A DNA stretch of 10,557 bases from Monoraphidium neglectum (GCF_000611645.1 NW_014013046.1:1-10557), one strand, 5' to 3'. Numbered from the stretch's first letter, positions 1 through 8,915 are shown. The notes: generated from the letters alone by a model not told the origin. Numbers and translations: made by a program.

Positions 1-129
1 CCGCCAGTCGCGGCGGTTGTCCTCAGTGTTCTCCACGCCCACGGAATTCAGGCGCTTCCCGGTGGTCGCGTTGGACTCATCGCTGGCCAGGATGCCCTGC
101 AAGTTTAGCAGGGTGTGCATGTTAGTGCA

Positions 130-162
<33 letters not shown>

Positions 163-961
163 TCAAGTGTGTGTGCGTGTTCATACGGCTGTGACTGGAG
201 GCGGCTGGTCGTTGCTCCTGCGAGGGCAAAGTCAAAAGTCGACGCCCCACACAGCACCAAGATCACCCTGCCTGTGCTACAACGACACATGTCCAACGCC
301 CTGCCATCCCAAAGAAAGAAACCATTTCGCAGCTGCCGACCCTGGCATCGCCTGACCGCTGTTCTGGTACGCACACACACACACACACACACACATACAC
401 ACACACGTGTGCTGGTGAGTGTGTGCGCGCGCGCGCAGAGTCGCGTGTGTATCGCACCTTGCCGCGCGTGGCGATGTACTTGGCATTGGCACGCAGCTCC
501 TCCAGGTAGGGGTTGGACTTCTGAGATTGTTAATGCAGTGTTGACAAGGCAATGGCAGATTCAGCAAGGTGATGCCGTAGCGGTATTTGCTCGGTGGTGT
601 TGGTGCCATGGGGGTGTTCAACGCGCCGCCTGCTCCTCCAAGCCTGCTTTAAGCGCCGCTCCTGTAGCTTGCTTGTTGACAACGTGCTCATGCACATGCA
701 TATGCACGTGCACATGCACGTTTTCATTGCGTTCATGCAAGGCGTTGGTGCAAAGACCATGCGCATTGACCGTGCTCCTCAGGAGGCGGTGCGGACGCGA
801 CGCAGGAAAACGGCAGGCAGCGCTGCTGCCGGCAGCTGCCGTGTTGCGCGCGTGCATACCTCGAAGGCCGAGGTCGCCGCGACGCGCACGGTGCGGGAGC
901 GGCGCACACCAGTGGAGGCCCGTGCGCCTCGCGCCAGGGTGCTCTTGCTGGACAGGGCCAT
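1..961 (-). CDS. FBA: Class I fructose-bisphosphate aldolase, chloroplast precursor (5' part, three exons, 3' end outside window)
   Basis: The enzyme cleaves and condenses fructose-1,6-bisphosphate with dihydroxyacetone phosphate and glyceraldehyde-3-phosphate, in the Calvin cycle and plastid glycolysis. On the minus strand the coding exons are 961-860, 520-458 and 96-1. Both introns (859-521, 457-97) are GT-AG and in phase 0. Exon 1 encodes 34 residues beginning MALSSKSTLARGARAS, rich in Ala, Ser, Thr and Arg with no acidic residue before the last position and a VRVAAT motif: a typical plastid transit peptide. Exon 2 encodes KSNPYLEELRANAKYIATRGK. Exon 3 continues GILASDESNATTGKRL and then VGVENTEDNRRDWR, the conserved N-terminal block of class I aldolases. 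It includes the catalytic Asp of the L-A-x-D-E-S motif and the GKR lysine. About 117 of some 370 to 390 residues are present, so the Schiff-base lysine is outside the window. The start is the first ATG in frame with the transit peptide. Plastid location is inferred from the leader only. Confidence 0.93.
127..162. repeat. GT/GC alternating purine-pyrimidine tract
   Basis: These 36 bases alternate purine and pyrimidine perfectly: a GT run, then CGCGCGCG at 148-155, then GT again. A further broken GT run follows at 167-180. Such sequence readily adopts Z-DNA. It lies in FBA intron 2, near the acceptor, where the transcript reads AC repeats. Confidence 0.9.
367..412. repeat. CA microsatellite, (CA)12 plus interrupted CA
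   Basis: These 46 bases alternate purine and pyrimidine, with (CA)12 at 372-395, one T interruption and a further CA run to 406. They lie in FBA intron 2 near the donor, where the transcript reads GU repeats. Confidence 0.92.
521..859 (-). other. FBA intron 1, between transit peptide and mature enzyme
   Basis: This 339-base phase-0 intron has donor GAG|GTATGC at 859 and acceptor ATCTCAG at 521. It falls almost at the junction of the transit-peptide exon and the mature aldolase. Around 691-720 it holds five tandem hexamers of the form TGCA(C/T)(A/G), listed separately. No second gene was found in it. Confidence 0.85.
691..720. repeat. Five tandem TGCAYR hexamers
   Basis: The units are TGCACA, TGCATA, TGCACG, TGCACA and TGCACG. 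The tract is part of a 33-base perfectly alternating purine-pyrimidine stretch (689-721) and contains the palindromes TGCATATGCA and TGCACGTGCA. It is intronic in FBA; no function is evident. Confidence 0.85.
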
Positions 962-1632
962 CCTGCGTGCGGCGCCCAGTTTCTTATTATTGCTTCAATC
1001 ACTTTCATAAAGGAGACCGGAGGTGGTTCCGGGCGCCCTTCATGACCTCAGCTCCTTGCAACAGGCACCCTCGGGACGCTCAAGCGCCTTCCTCGCGAGC
1101 CCATTGGATGCCAATGCCATAGCATACACATTTACTTTCACAATCCGCCATGCGGCCCGCCAAGGAGCGCTGGACCACACTCACTCTGCGATCAGCTTGT
1201 TTGAGCCGGGTCCCTGTGATGCTCTAGGCGTAAAGGTGCATAGCTCGAGACCCGCACGCACAACCACAAATACATGAGGTGGGCTGGAGAAGATGCACAG
1301 GCAACACTTCTTGCCGACACTTTGAACATCCCATGCAGCGACAGTGTCAGCCGATGCACTTAGCAGGGCAGTACGAAGTCTTTAGCTGCGAGTAAAGGTA
1401 CTACAGGCGCAGCCTGCCATCGCACGGGTTAATCTGACATGGTCAACGCCACGCGGTCAAAATCTTCAGGCCCAGTTCTCTGCACAACACCGCGCATCTG
1501 CGCACACTGAGAGGGCTGTTTAGCATGGCTCGAGCCTGAAACACGATGGGAGGCGTCTTATTACTAGCTCAAGCACACCAATGGGCCAAGGCTAGGGGCA
1601 TGCCCTGAATATGCGTGACAAGTGCTCAGCAA

Positions 1633-1657
1633 AGCACGGGCTCGCAAGGCTCGTGCT
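1633..1657. other. Intergenic hairpin, 10-pair stem with 5-base loop
   Basis: As RNA on the plus strand, 1633-1642 (AGCACGGGCT) pairs with 1648-1657 (GGCTCGTGCT) around the loop CGCAA, with two G-U pairs. It may be chance; no transcript boundary or conserved element supports a function. Confidence 0.3.
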
Positions 1658-2220
1658 GATCGGCAGCGTGGGAGCAGGGGGCGCCAGGCTCTAACCTCTA
1701 CGCCTCCTTCAAAGCAATGCAACATAATTGACAAAATTGCATCTATTGCAGTACATTCGCCTTATCACAGGACGATCTTATCCCGCACAAGGCTAAATTG
1801 GTCGCAAGGGGCAGCTGGCACAAAACGTACTGCAGACAGCAGGGGCGTCCAGCGTCCAGCAGTCTACGTCAAAGCGTAACCACAAACCGTGGGCACCAAG
1901 AGGCTTTTGTGGTTGGAATGTGTTGCGCCCTGCGATAACTCAGCTCAGCAGGGGTAGCTGGCAAACCTGCGGCTAGAACGGTAGTTGACGGTGCCTCATG
2001 CATGACACCGCGGTAAACCAGTACAGCCAGGGGACCTGTACAGAGGACATTTTGTAACCTCCGCGGTCTTTCTAGGTCATGTGCGTCTGCCTATCCGGCC
2101 TTATTGTGGAGGTCAAGCCTCCCTCGCGTCACTTTGAAACGTTCACATCATGTTTGAGGAAATTTTTCGCGGGCCGGTGCAGGTTGTTGCTTTCCAGGCT
2201 ACAATATTCGCAACGGTACG

Positions 2221-2235
2221 TGACGGTGTACGTCA
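2221..2235. promoter_or_regulatory. Inverted TGACG/CGTCA half-sites (possible bZIP site)
   Basis: The sequence is TGACG, five bases, CGTCA. TGACG is the core recognised by TGA-type bZIP factors in plants. The site lies about 415 bases upstream of the SBP-like start codon, within the divergent region. Function is inferred from the motif alone. Confidence 0.25.
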
Positions 2236-2650
2236 TACGCAATCATATATCAAACTTGGTCTTCGATATTGCTCAGATCGGTGCTGTCGTGCGTGGTCAC
2301 CCGTTGTAGGGCACGCGATAACTGGCTTGAAGGTACGGAAAATATGCGAGTGATTGAGTTGATACTTCCTCTTCGCATGCGCGACCAGGCAGGCCTCGCG
2401 ATCATGCCAAGTGTGCCAGTCAGCCGCTGCAGTACACAGCTTGCTTTCCCACCGTCAGTCCAGGCCTACCCAATACATTTGATTAAATTCTTGAAATGAT
2501 GTTGGCAGTGGCCGCGGGTGCTTCTCGCCCTGCACACCCGGCTTGCTAGACAGAGGCAGCCTGAAACGACTTGGGGCCGGCTTGAGGCGTCACCACACAC
2601 CCGGCATCCCCTACCCCAGGCCCTTCATCCACATTGACCCAGCTTGCACA

Positions 2651-5600
2651 ATGGTGGCGACCCGGAGGCCGGCCCTGCTCGCATGCGCTGCGGCCGCGTG
2701 CCTGATCCTCGTCGTCGTCGCCCCCGGCGCTGCGGCGGATACCCAGCAGTTCCAGATCTTCCCAGCCCTGCGGAACGCGTTCTTTTCCAGCTATGTAGCG
2801 GCCAGGTCGTCGCCCGCGCCCAAAGCGCAGGCCGGCAGCACCGCGGCTGCGTCCGCTGGGGGCGAGAAGGGCTGCGTGAAGGTGGAGACGCGCGACCTGA
2901 CCAAGGCGGAGGGGCAGTCCACCTTCCTGTATGTCTTTGCAGGCGAGTCGACGAAAAGCCCACCCCTGCGGGCTGGCTGGAATTGGGTGACATCTCGAGC
3001 GATCCACCTCCCCATCATGCCTGTGAACGCACTAGGGGTTCTATGCCCCCTGCCTTGCATTTGAATGCTTAGATGCATGCTAGCTTGCGAATCTTGCATC
3101 GGACGCATGCGGCCCACCAGCTTCCCTTGCATTCGCCGTCGTCCCCTCCACCTGCCGGCCCCCCCCTCACCCTCACCACGCCTCCACCCTGTCGCAACCA
3201 CCCGTCCTTACCCCAGGCCCCGAGAAGCCGTCACCCACCAACCCCGATTTCATTGCCACGATTGATGTCACCGGGCCGACCACCTCCAAGACGTTCGGCC
3301 AGATCATTGCCACCACCGACATCCCCAGCAAGTTCTTCGGGAACGAGCCCCACCACGTCGGTGTGTCTGGGGACGTGCTAGCGGCGGGCGGGCTGTTCTC
3401 GTTCAAGAGCGGCGAGATCTTTACCGGCGGCGCGAAGAAGGCGGCGGCGACGCCGGACATCTACCTGTTCAACATCTCAAAGGCCAACGCGGCGTCGCCC
3501 AAGTGAGGAGCAAGATTGCGGGCGGGCCAGGCAGCGTCCTGCTGCCGTCAGAGGCGCTTGCGAGGACGGGGACGGGTGGTCAGGGCGCCTGCTCGAAGCC
3601 CGATGCAGGCGGGTCGCTGGATGGGCGAGCAGGGATGCTAGTTGCCGACCACGGTCGCCTTTTTGAGCTTTGATGTCATGAAACGGCCCAGCCGTGTGCG
3701 TGCTCCTGCACACCATGCGCACGCCGTGCGCTGACGTGTCCTTGCTCGCGCTCAGCCCACCGTCAACCTCGGACTTGGCAAACCCCAGGTACATCGACAG
3801 CGTCTTTGGCAAGAAGGGCGCCGTCACCGACTCCTTCCTGCCCTTCGGCACCGAGAACGGCCAGCCCAAGTTCCTCGCGTCCTTCATGGGGGACCGCAAG
3901 GGCCTGTCGCCGGGCAAGCTGGCCGAGGTTGCGTACGTGAACGAGAGGGACAAGTGGGAGGTGGTGGCGGAGCACGAGGGCGGCGTCGATGGCGCCGCGG
4001 ACCCCTCGTTCACACCCCACGGATTCGTGAGTGGCTGGAGCGGAAACAATCGATTAGATCGACATAGTGATGACACAAGCAATGGATTGATCAATGCCAG
4101 CTTCGGCATTTTTGGTTCTTTCGCGCTGCGGGAGGGGGGCGAGGGCAATCTGCATGGCTGAATTGGCGGGATGTGAGCCCAGGGGGGCGGGGAGAAGCCA
4201 GGGGATGTCCTGACGAGGCTATCGCGGAATGGTGCCGGTTTCTGCAGGCGGGAGCAGGAATTCGGAGGCCTGGGCATGGCAGCAGGAGCTGTGCACCCAT
4301 GCTGTCAAGCTCATAATACGCCCTGCAACTGCCCGCCTCAACAGGACCGCAACGGCCCCAACGGCAGCCTCATTGTCACCGCTGATTACGTGACCGCCGA
4401 CACTGTCTTTGCCCCTAGCAAGGCGTTCAAGTGAGCGTGGGAATGGTCAGACTGGGGCCTAGGCTTGCATTAACCTCTGCTGGGGCACTGTTGAGATGAT
4501 CCGTGCTGGCTGCCTGGCTTGAATGCACCTGGTCCTGAGCACGCGGGCCTCCGAGCTCGAGGGCAGCGCGCAGCAGTGCCCCAAATGGTGAGGATGATAT
4601 CACACGCAATGCTCGTTTCTTACACGGCCCACACATCGCTTTAATGCGCGTGTGCAGGTGGGGCACGACCGTGCGCGTGTGGAACCTGACCACCAAGCAG
4701 GTAATTGCCAGGTGGGACCTGGCCACCCTGCCCGGCATCAAGGAGACGCCCCAGGGCCTCATGAGCGTCCGCTGGACGGGTGAGGCTACGGAATTGCCGC
4801 GGCGGCCCTTGCCTGCTTTTTTCTGCGTGTCGTGCGAGCCACAGGCGGCTGCGGCAGCGACCTTGGCTGTAAGGTCCTGCGCACCACAGGCGGCTGCGGC
4901 AGCTACCTTGGCTGTGAGTCGCGGGGTTGTGGGGATATCACAAATTGGCTGGGGCCGCTGCGCGGCGGGCGATCTTCATGACGTCAGCCTGACTTGACGC
5001 TTGGCACAATCTCTCCTCGTGAAATTCTCAGGGAAGAACGACACCTTCTGGTTTTCTTCGGGCACCGGCCACCTGTACCTGGTGGGTGGCCTCGACGGAT
5101 GCAGCACGCACGCGCGTGTGCTCTCTCCACACTTGAATTTTGTGTTCCAGCTGCCCTCCTGGCCACAATGGTTGTGCGCACTGCATCATCGCGCCGTATC
5201 GCTCACCCATCCGTCTCTCATTCCTTGCTGTCACGTCCTGCCAAATCGCCTCGCACGACTCTTGACATGACGTTCCCCTCTCTTGTCAGATCGACGCCTC
5301 GAAGCGCGCCGCGGACGGCATCGAGTCGGCCATCAAGGAGGTGTACACGCTCGCGCCCGAGCCCGTGTACGGCTCCTGCGTGTTCAGGTGGGAACCCTCA
5401 CACTTTTGGGGGACGATCCGCTGCATGGCCGCCCTCAGCCGGAGTCCGAAGCCGCAAAAGAGCCTGGTCGACGCCTCTGGTGGACGCGCAGTGGGGAGTG
5501 GGCTGGGGTTTCCTGAGGCTGCAAACAAAGCTGCCGCCCAGAACCACCCATGCTGCTCCCTGGCTTGAAGAACTTGTCCGTGGGACCCACAGCCCCCCAA

Positions 5601-6893
5601 ACTTCTCCTGTGACCCGCAGCGGACGCTTCGCCAACAACACGCGCCTGCTGGTGACGTCACTGGCCCTGAACGAGGTCCGCCTGGTGGACACCACCGACC
5701 CCACCAGCATCAAGACCATCCAGGTGGGCCAGGGCAGCGCCACTCGGGCAAGGAAACGGGTCAGGCACGGGTTGATTGCGGAGTGACTCGAGGCCGCAGG
5801 CTCGGGTGAGATTGAGAGCTGACCCTGTGCATCTTCCACTTGGCGGATCGCTAGGCATGCCTCTCGGCCCCCTGTAGGTCCCATCCTCCAGCCTCTTTCT
5901 CTCCTTCCCTGCTCTAACTTCGTTTCCAATCCCTCTACGCAATCAGCTGCTGGATCCCATCCCAATGCGCATCCATCGCATCAACGACACTCGCACAAAC
6001 GCCTCTGCGCCCTTGCAGATCTACGAGCTGCCCAAGGGGGCCAGCGGCACCCCCCAGCCCCATGTGGTCGTGATTGACGCCAACGCCACGCTGGCAGCAG
6101 TCACCACATACTACGTGGAGCAGCCCACCGGGGTGCGTTGCATGGGAGGGGAGGGAGGCTCGAATTGTGTGTGTTTGCGTGCGTGTGTGTGTGTGTGTGT
6201 TGTGTGCGCGCGTGCTCTTGGCTCAACCGTTGTTTGTACAGCCACCGGATCCGGGTGCGGCGCCCCTCGGCCGCGGTCCTCTTGAACTTACAGTGCGCTC
6301 AAGGACATGTGTGCCTTGGCAGAAGTAGCTGTCCAGCCAGCTGGCAAACATGGGGCCCCAAAGGCGGGGGCGGTGCTGGCAGCTGGCCGAGTCTGGCCAG
6401 GAGTTGCCCTACTTGGCAGCCTCTTGTTTGGAACCAAGCCTTGTGCTGATCCATAACCCTCCAAATCCTGCGCCGACCTCACTACCTGCAGAAGGGGCTG
6501 TGGACCAAGCAGGCCAGCAAGGAGGTGCGGCACCCGCGCCACCGGTGCATTTGTGCCTCCCCCGTCTCCCCTTGTCTCTGCTACGGGCTGCTGGATCAAG
6601 CATGCTCCCTTTCTCTCCCGCTCCGCAGCGAGTCTGCTCGACCGGTCGTGCCAACGGCGCCCCTAGCAGTCCTGGCGCTCTCCCGCCCGGCCTGTGCTGA
6701 CACGCCCTCCCTCGCCCCGCCCATCTGGCTGCCCGTGCAGCTGCTGCTGTTCTCCATCGCGGCCGACAAGAACTCCTTCGCCCCCATCAAGACCGTCAAC
6801 TTCAACGACGCCTTTGAGAAGGCCACCTGCGGCATCAGTGCCGCGCGTGGCCGCTTCGCGCGCCCCCACGGCGCCGTATTTGTGTCGAAGTGA
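2651..6893 (+). CDS. Secreted selenium-binding protein (SBP56/methanethiol oxidase-like) family protein, 11 exons
   Basis: Exons: 2651-2942, 3217-3502, 3789-4026, 4345-4430, 4658-4779, 5032-5081, 5290-5387, 5621-5723, 6019-6132, 6492-6524, 6741-6893. Joined, they encode 524 residues with every junction in frame. All introns are GT-AG except intron 1, which is GC-AG. Residues 1-29 form a signal peptide: Arg5-Arg6, a hydrophobic core around residues 8-24 and a likely cut after Ala-Ala-Ala at 29. Six N-glycosylation sequons (Asn183, 278, 310, 344, 396, 447) fit secretion. From about residue 91 the chain follows SBP56-type beta-propellers: FLYVFAG, PDFIATIDV, NEPHHVG (143-144), TPHGF (270), ADYV, TTVRVWNLTT, GHLYLID, LNEVRLVDTTDP, QPH (440), and terminal FARPHGAVF (517). 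These histidines are candidate metal ligands. The Cys pair of animal SELENBP1 is absent; the mature chain has only Cys75, 388 and 504. Animal SELENBP1 and a bacterial homologue oxidise methanethiol; the substrate here is unknown. The first ATG is in a good context (ACAATGG). Starts of exons 3 and 9 are uncertain (alternatives 3756 and 5947). Confidence 0.85.
2943..3216 (+). other. SBP-like intron 1, probable GC-AG intron
   Basis: The donor reads CAG|GCGAGT and the acceptor CCCCAG|GC. Joining gives FLYVFAG|PEKPSPTNPDFIATIDV, which fits the family. No GT before the in-frame stop at 3062 that could serve as donor has the required phase 1. The intron's 3' half is C-rich. Confidence 0.7.
4839..4915 (+). 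repeat. Imperfect tandem duplication, period 45 bases, in SBP-like intron 5
   Basis: Two 32-base segments (4839-4870 and 4884-4915), starting CCACAGGCGGCTGCGGCAGC, differ at one base. Their starts are 45 bases apart. Each ends with a donor-like sequence: CT|GTAAGG in the first and CT|GTGAGT in the second. They lie inside the 252-base intron 5 (4780-5031), which stays open in the exon 5 frame until about 4997. Confidence 0.9.
6133..6491 (+). other. SBP-like intron 9 with GT-rich tract near the donor
   Basis: This 359-base phase-0 intron has donor GGG|GTGCGT and acceptor CCTGCAG|AAG. A broken GT tract ending in GCGCGCG occupies about 6165-6212, starting some 30 bases after the donor. No complementary AC tract is seen near the acceptor. 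The following exon (6492-6524) is only 33 bases, encoding KGLWTKQASKE. Confidence 0.8.
6165..6212. repeat. Interrupted GT microsatellite
   Basis: GT repeats with T and GC interruptions, longest pure run about 6183-6200, followed by GCGCGCG. It sits in intron 9 of the SBP-like gene. Confidence 0.88.
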
Positions 6894-7690
6894 TTCACAC
6901 AGAGCGATTGCGCGTCTCTCGCGCAGCTAGCAGTGACCTGATGCGTCCCGTGTCTGCGCACGCCGGACGTGGCATTTGTTGTCTGCCCAAATGCAGCAGC
7001 CAGCTCAACTGAGGAGACGAGAGGCGTGGTCTAGCTCGCAAATTATCCTCAAAACAGCTTGATACTTCTTCAATCGGGCTACATCGACTCATTCTGGCAT
7101 GACGTCCGCCGCTGGGGGCCGCGAACCCTGCATTCTTTCTCGATGCGCGGCACGACTGTGGTCGGCGCTTGGCCGCCCCCTCCATCACTGCGCCTTGGTC
7201 CTGGACTGAAGTGCCCTCGTGACTTCAATGGCTGCACACAGGGCGCCAGCGCGGGCACATGCTGGGTTTCTTGACTTGAAAAGGGCCCCTGAGCCCCAGC
7301 TCATTTCATCAGTGTCTGCTGAACAGGGACTGCAAACCCGGGCTTTGCACGGCCTACCACAAGCAGCGTCGATTTTACGTGGGCTACATCCGCAGTGAGG
7401 TTGCGCTTTGGCGTCCGCTGACGGATGCGTCTGCAAACCCCCATGCACGATGCCCTGTCGATTTGGAGGGGTGGAAATCAGTCCAGCAGTGCGTATGCGC
7501 CACCGCGCCGCGCACGGCCGTTTTGGTGTTGTCGTGGCATTCCCCTACTCTGCAGCCCCGCACAGCCGTGCGCACTTTCGCATTTGGGTGGCGCTGCAAT
7601 CCAGCGCTGCGGGCCTGCCAGCTGTCATGCAGGCAACATCTGACGCCTGTAGCATTGACCATCTGTACACCGTGAGTGTAATCACACAAT
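6894..7690 (+). other. Probable 3' UTR of the SBP-like gene
   Basis: After the TGA at 6891-6893 the C/G third-position coding pattern ends. The first TGTAA, the polyadenylation signal typical of green algae, is at 7676-7680, so the 3' UTR would be roughly 800 bases. A short hairpin (7411-7417 with 7422-7428, loop CTGA) lies within it. Frames here match no known protein. The extent is inferred. Confidence 0.4.
7676..7680 (+). terminator. Candidate TGTAA polyadenylation signal
   Basis: TGTAA within GTGAGTGTAATCACAC is the only plus-strand copy I found between the SBP-like stop codon and the AP-1 mu start. In Chlorophyta, cleavage usually follows this pentamer by some 10 to 20 bases. Confidence 0.45.
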
Positions 7691-8888
7691 TAAATTGACT
7701 TGATACTTGTGTTGCTTGTAGATACTGTTCAAAAAAGTACAATGCCATCTGCAAGGTCCACGGCCAGCATGGCACTGGGGACTTGATTTCGCCCAAGACT
7801 GAATTTTGGCCAAGCTCACAACACAGCGCTTCAAATGGCCAACTTGGTTTAGCCGGGCATCGTTTTCACTAGAGCATTGTGCACTATGCCTGACAAGTGC
7901 TGAGATCTGCCCAAGACGCAGGAAATGAGGATTGGCCACAAAAAATTGGCTGCCGGGGTACTGTCACCAACATGCACCCCAGCCTGTGTGTGGCTACGGA
8001 CCGTGCCACCTTTGCTCCACATGTAGCTGTCTACATTACTCAAACGGGGATCTCATGATGCGGATCACAAAAGCTGTAGGATTTGGTTTTGTGCGTTCCC
8101 GTGGCCACACGACATGCGAGGGAGGAGGTGCAGCGAGCGCTGGTCAACATGACACAGCACGAACTCCTTATGTGTGGCGATGGGCCAGCTCTGCATGACC
8201 TTGGCGAAGGTGGTCGGTGCAGGTATACATATTCACCGGTGATCTATCCTACAAAGAAGAGCTCTGTCACCAGCGATCTCGGCTTGCCTACTGCGTGAAA
8301 GCTATCAAAGACAGTAGGTCGAGCTGAAAACAGTAATATATGCGCTGCATTTGGTGTTGTTTGGCAACACTTTTTCTTGTAGATCGCACTTCCAGACCGA
8401 ACCAGCAACCACCCCGAACGACGCATCCTGCTGTGTTGTGAGACTGCGATTTAGCAGGACTAGATGGTTGGAGGCGTCCAGTGCTGATCCATCAGTGCTG
8501 CTGCTGCAAAGACGAGCGGGGGGCAGCGGCTCCACAGCAGCACAAGCAGCGTCCGCGCGCAGTTGGCGCGGTGTTGGCATGCAGCCGATGCGGCGCTGAA
8601 GGGGTACATCGCCGTGTGTGAGTTTAGAGGGCAAGCATACGCATTACCAGGTGCGCCCCTGGTCACTCGAAGTGGAAGCTTGCAGCAAGTCGTGGCAAAG
8701 CACTCCGTTGCTGTGCCGTACTCCTGCATGACGCCCTCTTCCGCCGCCGCAGGCTGTTTCTGGGCGGCAGCGTGCCACCCTCTAACACTCAGTGCTAGCG
8801 GCAGCGCCTGCGTGGCGGCGGTGGGGTCCCTCGCAGCACCGGCAGCAAGCGCACGGCGGCGGCACCCCTAGGCGCCCACCAGCAGCGG
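7691..8888 (+). promoter_or_regulatory. Spacer, promoter region and most of the 5' UTR of the AP-1 mu gene
   Basis: About 1.2 kb of lower-GC sequence (7690-8420) grading into GC-rich sequence (8430-8888) ahead of the AP-1 mu start. No coding sequence is recognised and frames on either strand are under 110 codons. No TATA box stands out; the transcription start cannot be placed. CT-rich CTTCCGCCGCCGCAG at about 8739-8753 resembles an acceptor, so a 5' UTR intron is possible. Confidence 0.4.
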
Positions 8889-8915
8889 CAGCAGCAGCAG
8901 CAGCAGCAGCAGCAG
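8889..8915 (+). repeat. (CAG)9 trinucleotide repeat in the AP-1 mu 5' UTR
   Basis: Nine perfect CAG units end two bases before the ATG at 8918; two further CAG units separated by CGG precede them (8881-8886). The frame set by the ATG reads the tract as GCA (alanine), but no in-frame ATG lies upstream before the stop at 8783-8785, so it is taken as untranslated. Confidence 0.92.

Larger units (their letters stand above)
97..457 (-). other. FBA intron 2 with GT tract near donor and AC tract near acceptor
   Basis: This 361-base phase-0 intron begins GTGCG at 457 and ends TTGCAG at 97. Read in the gene's direction, a GT-rich tract starts about 50 bases after the donor (window 412-367, including twelve uninterrupted dinucleotides at 372-395). 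An AC-rich tract (window 162-127, with (CA)9 at 147-130) ends about 30 bases before the acceptor. GC-alternating stretches accompany both (421-436 and 148-155). The two tracts are complementary in RNA. Confidence 0.85.
962..2650. promoter_or_regulatory. Divergent intergenic region between FBA (left) and the SBP-like gene (right)
   Basis: These 1,689 bases lie between two start codons pointing away from each other, so they must hold both 5' UTRs and both promoters. GC content is visibly lower from about 1100 to 2500 than in the flanking exons. Reading frames here are short (under 90 codons), match no family I know and lack the C/G third-position bias of the neighbouring exons. Next to FBA there is an AT-rich patch at 980-1012, reading TTTATGAAA on the minus strand; this could be a weak TATA-like element or contain an upstream ATG. 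On the other side an AT-rich patch at 2470-2500 precedes the SBP-like gene. I found no tRNA, terminal repeat or transposase. Confidence 0.6.

Noticed and set aside
115..1122. A plus-strand open frame of 335 codons
   Set aside because: It is antisense to all three FBA exons, its start lies in GT repeats, its composition is Cys/Arg/His-rich, and it resembles no protein family.
2053..2057. TGTAA on the plus strand in the divergent region
   Set aside because: No plus-strand gene ends upstream of it, so it is probably a chance pentamer.
3477..4277. A minus-strand open frame of 266 codons
   Set aside because: It is the shadow of SBP-like exon 3 and its flanking introns; the plus strand carries the conserved, splice-consistent coding sequence.
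7379..8298. Several frames of 60 to 100 codons in the spacer between the SBP-like and AP-1 mu genes
   Set aside because: They overlap in many frames, lack coding-type codon bias and match no known family.
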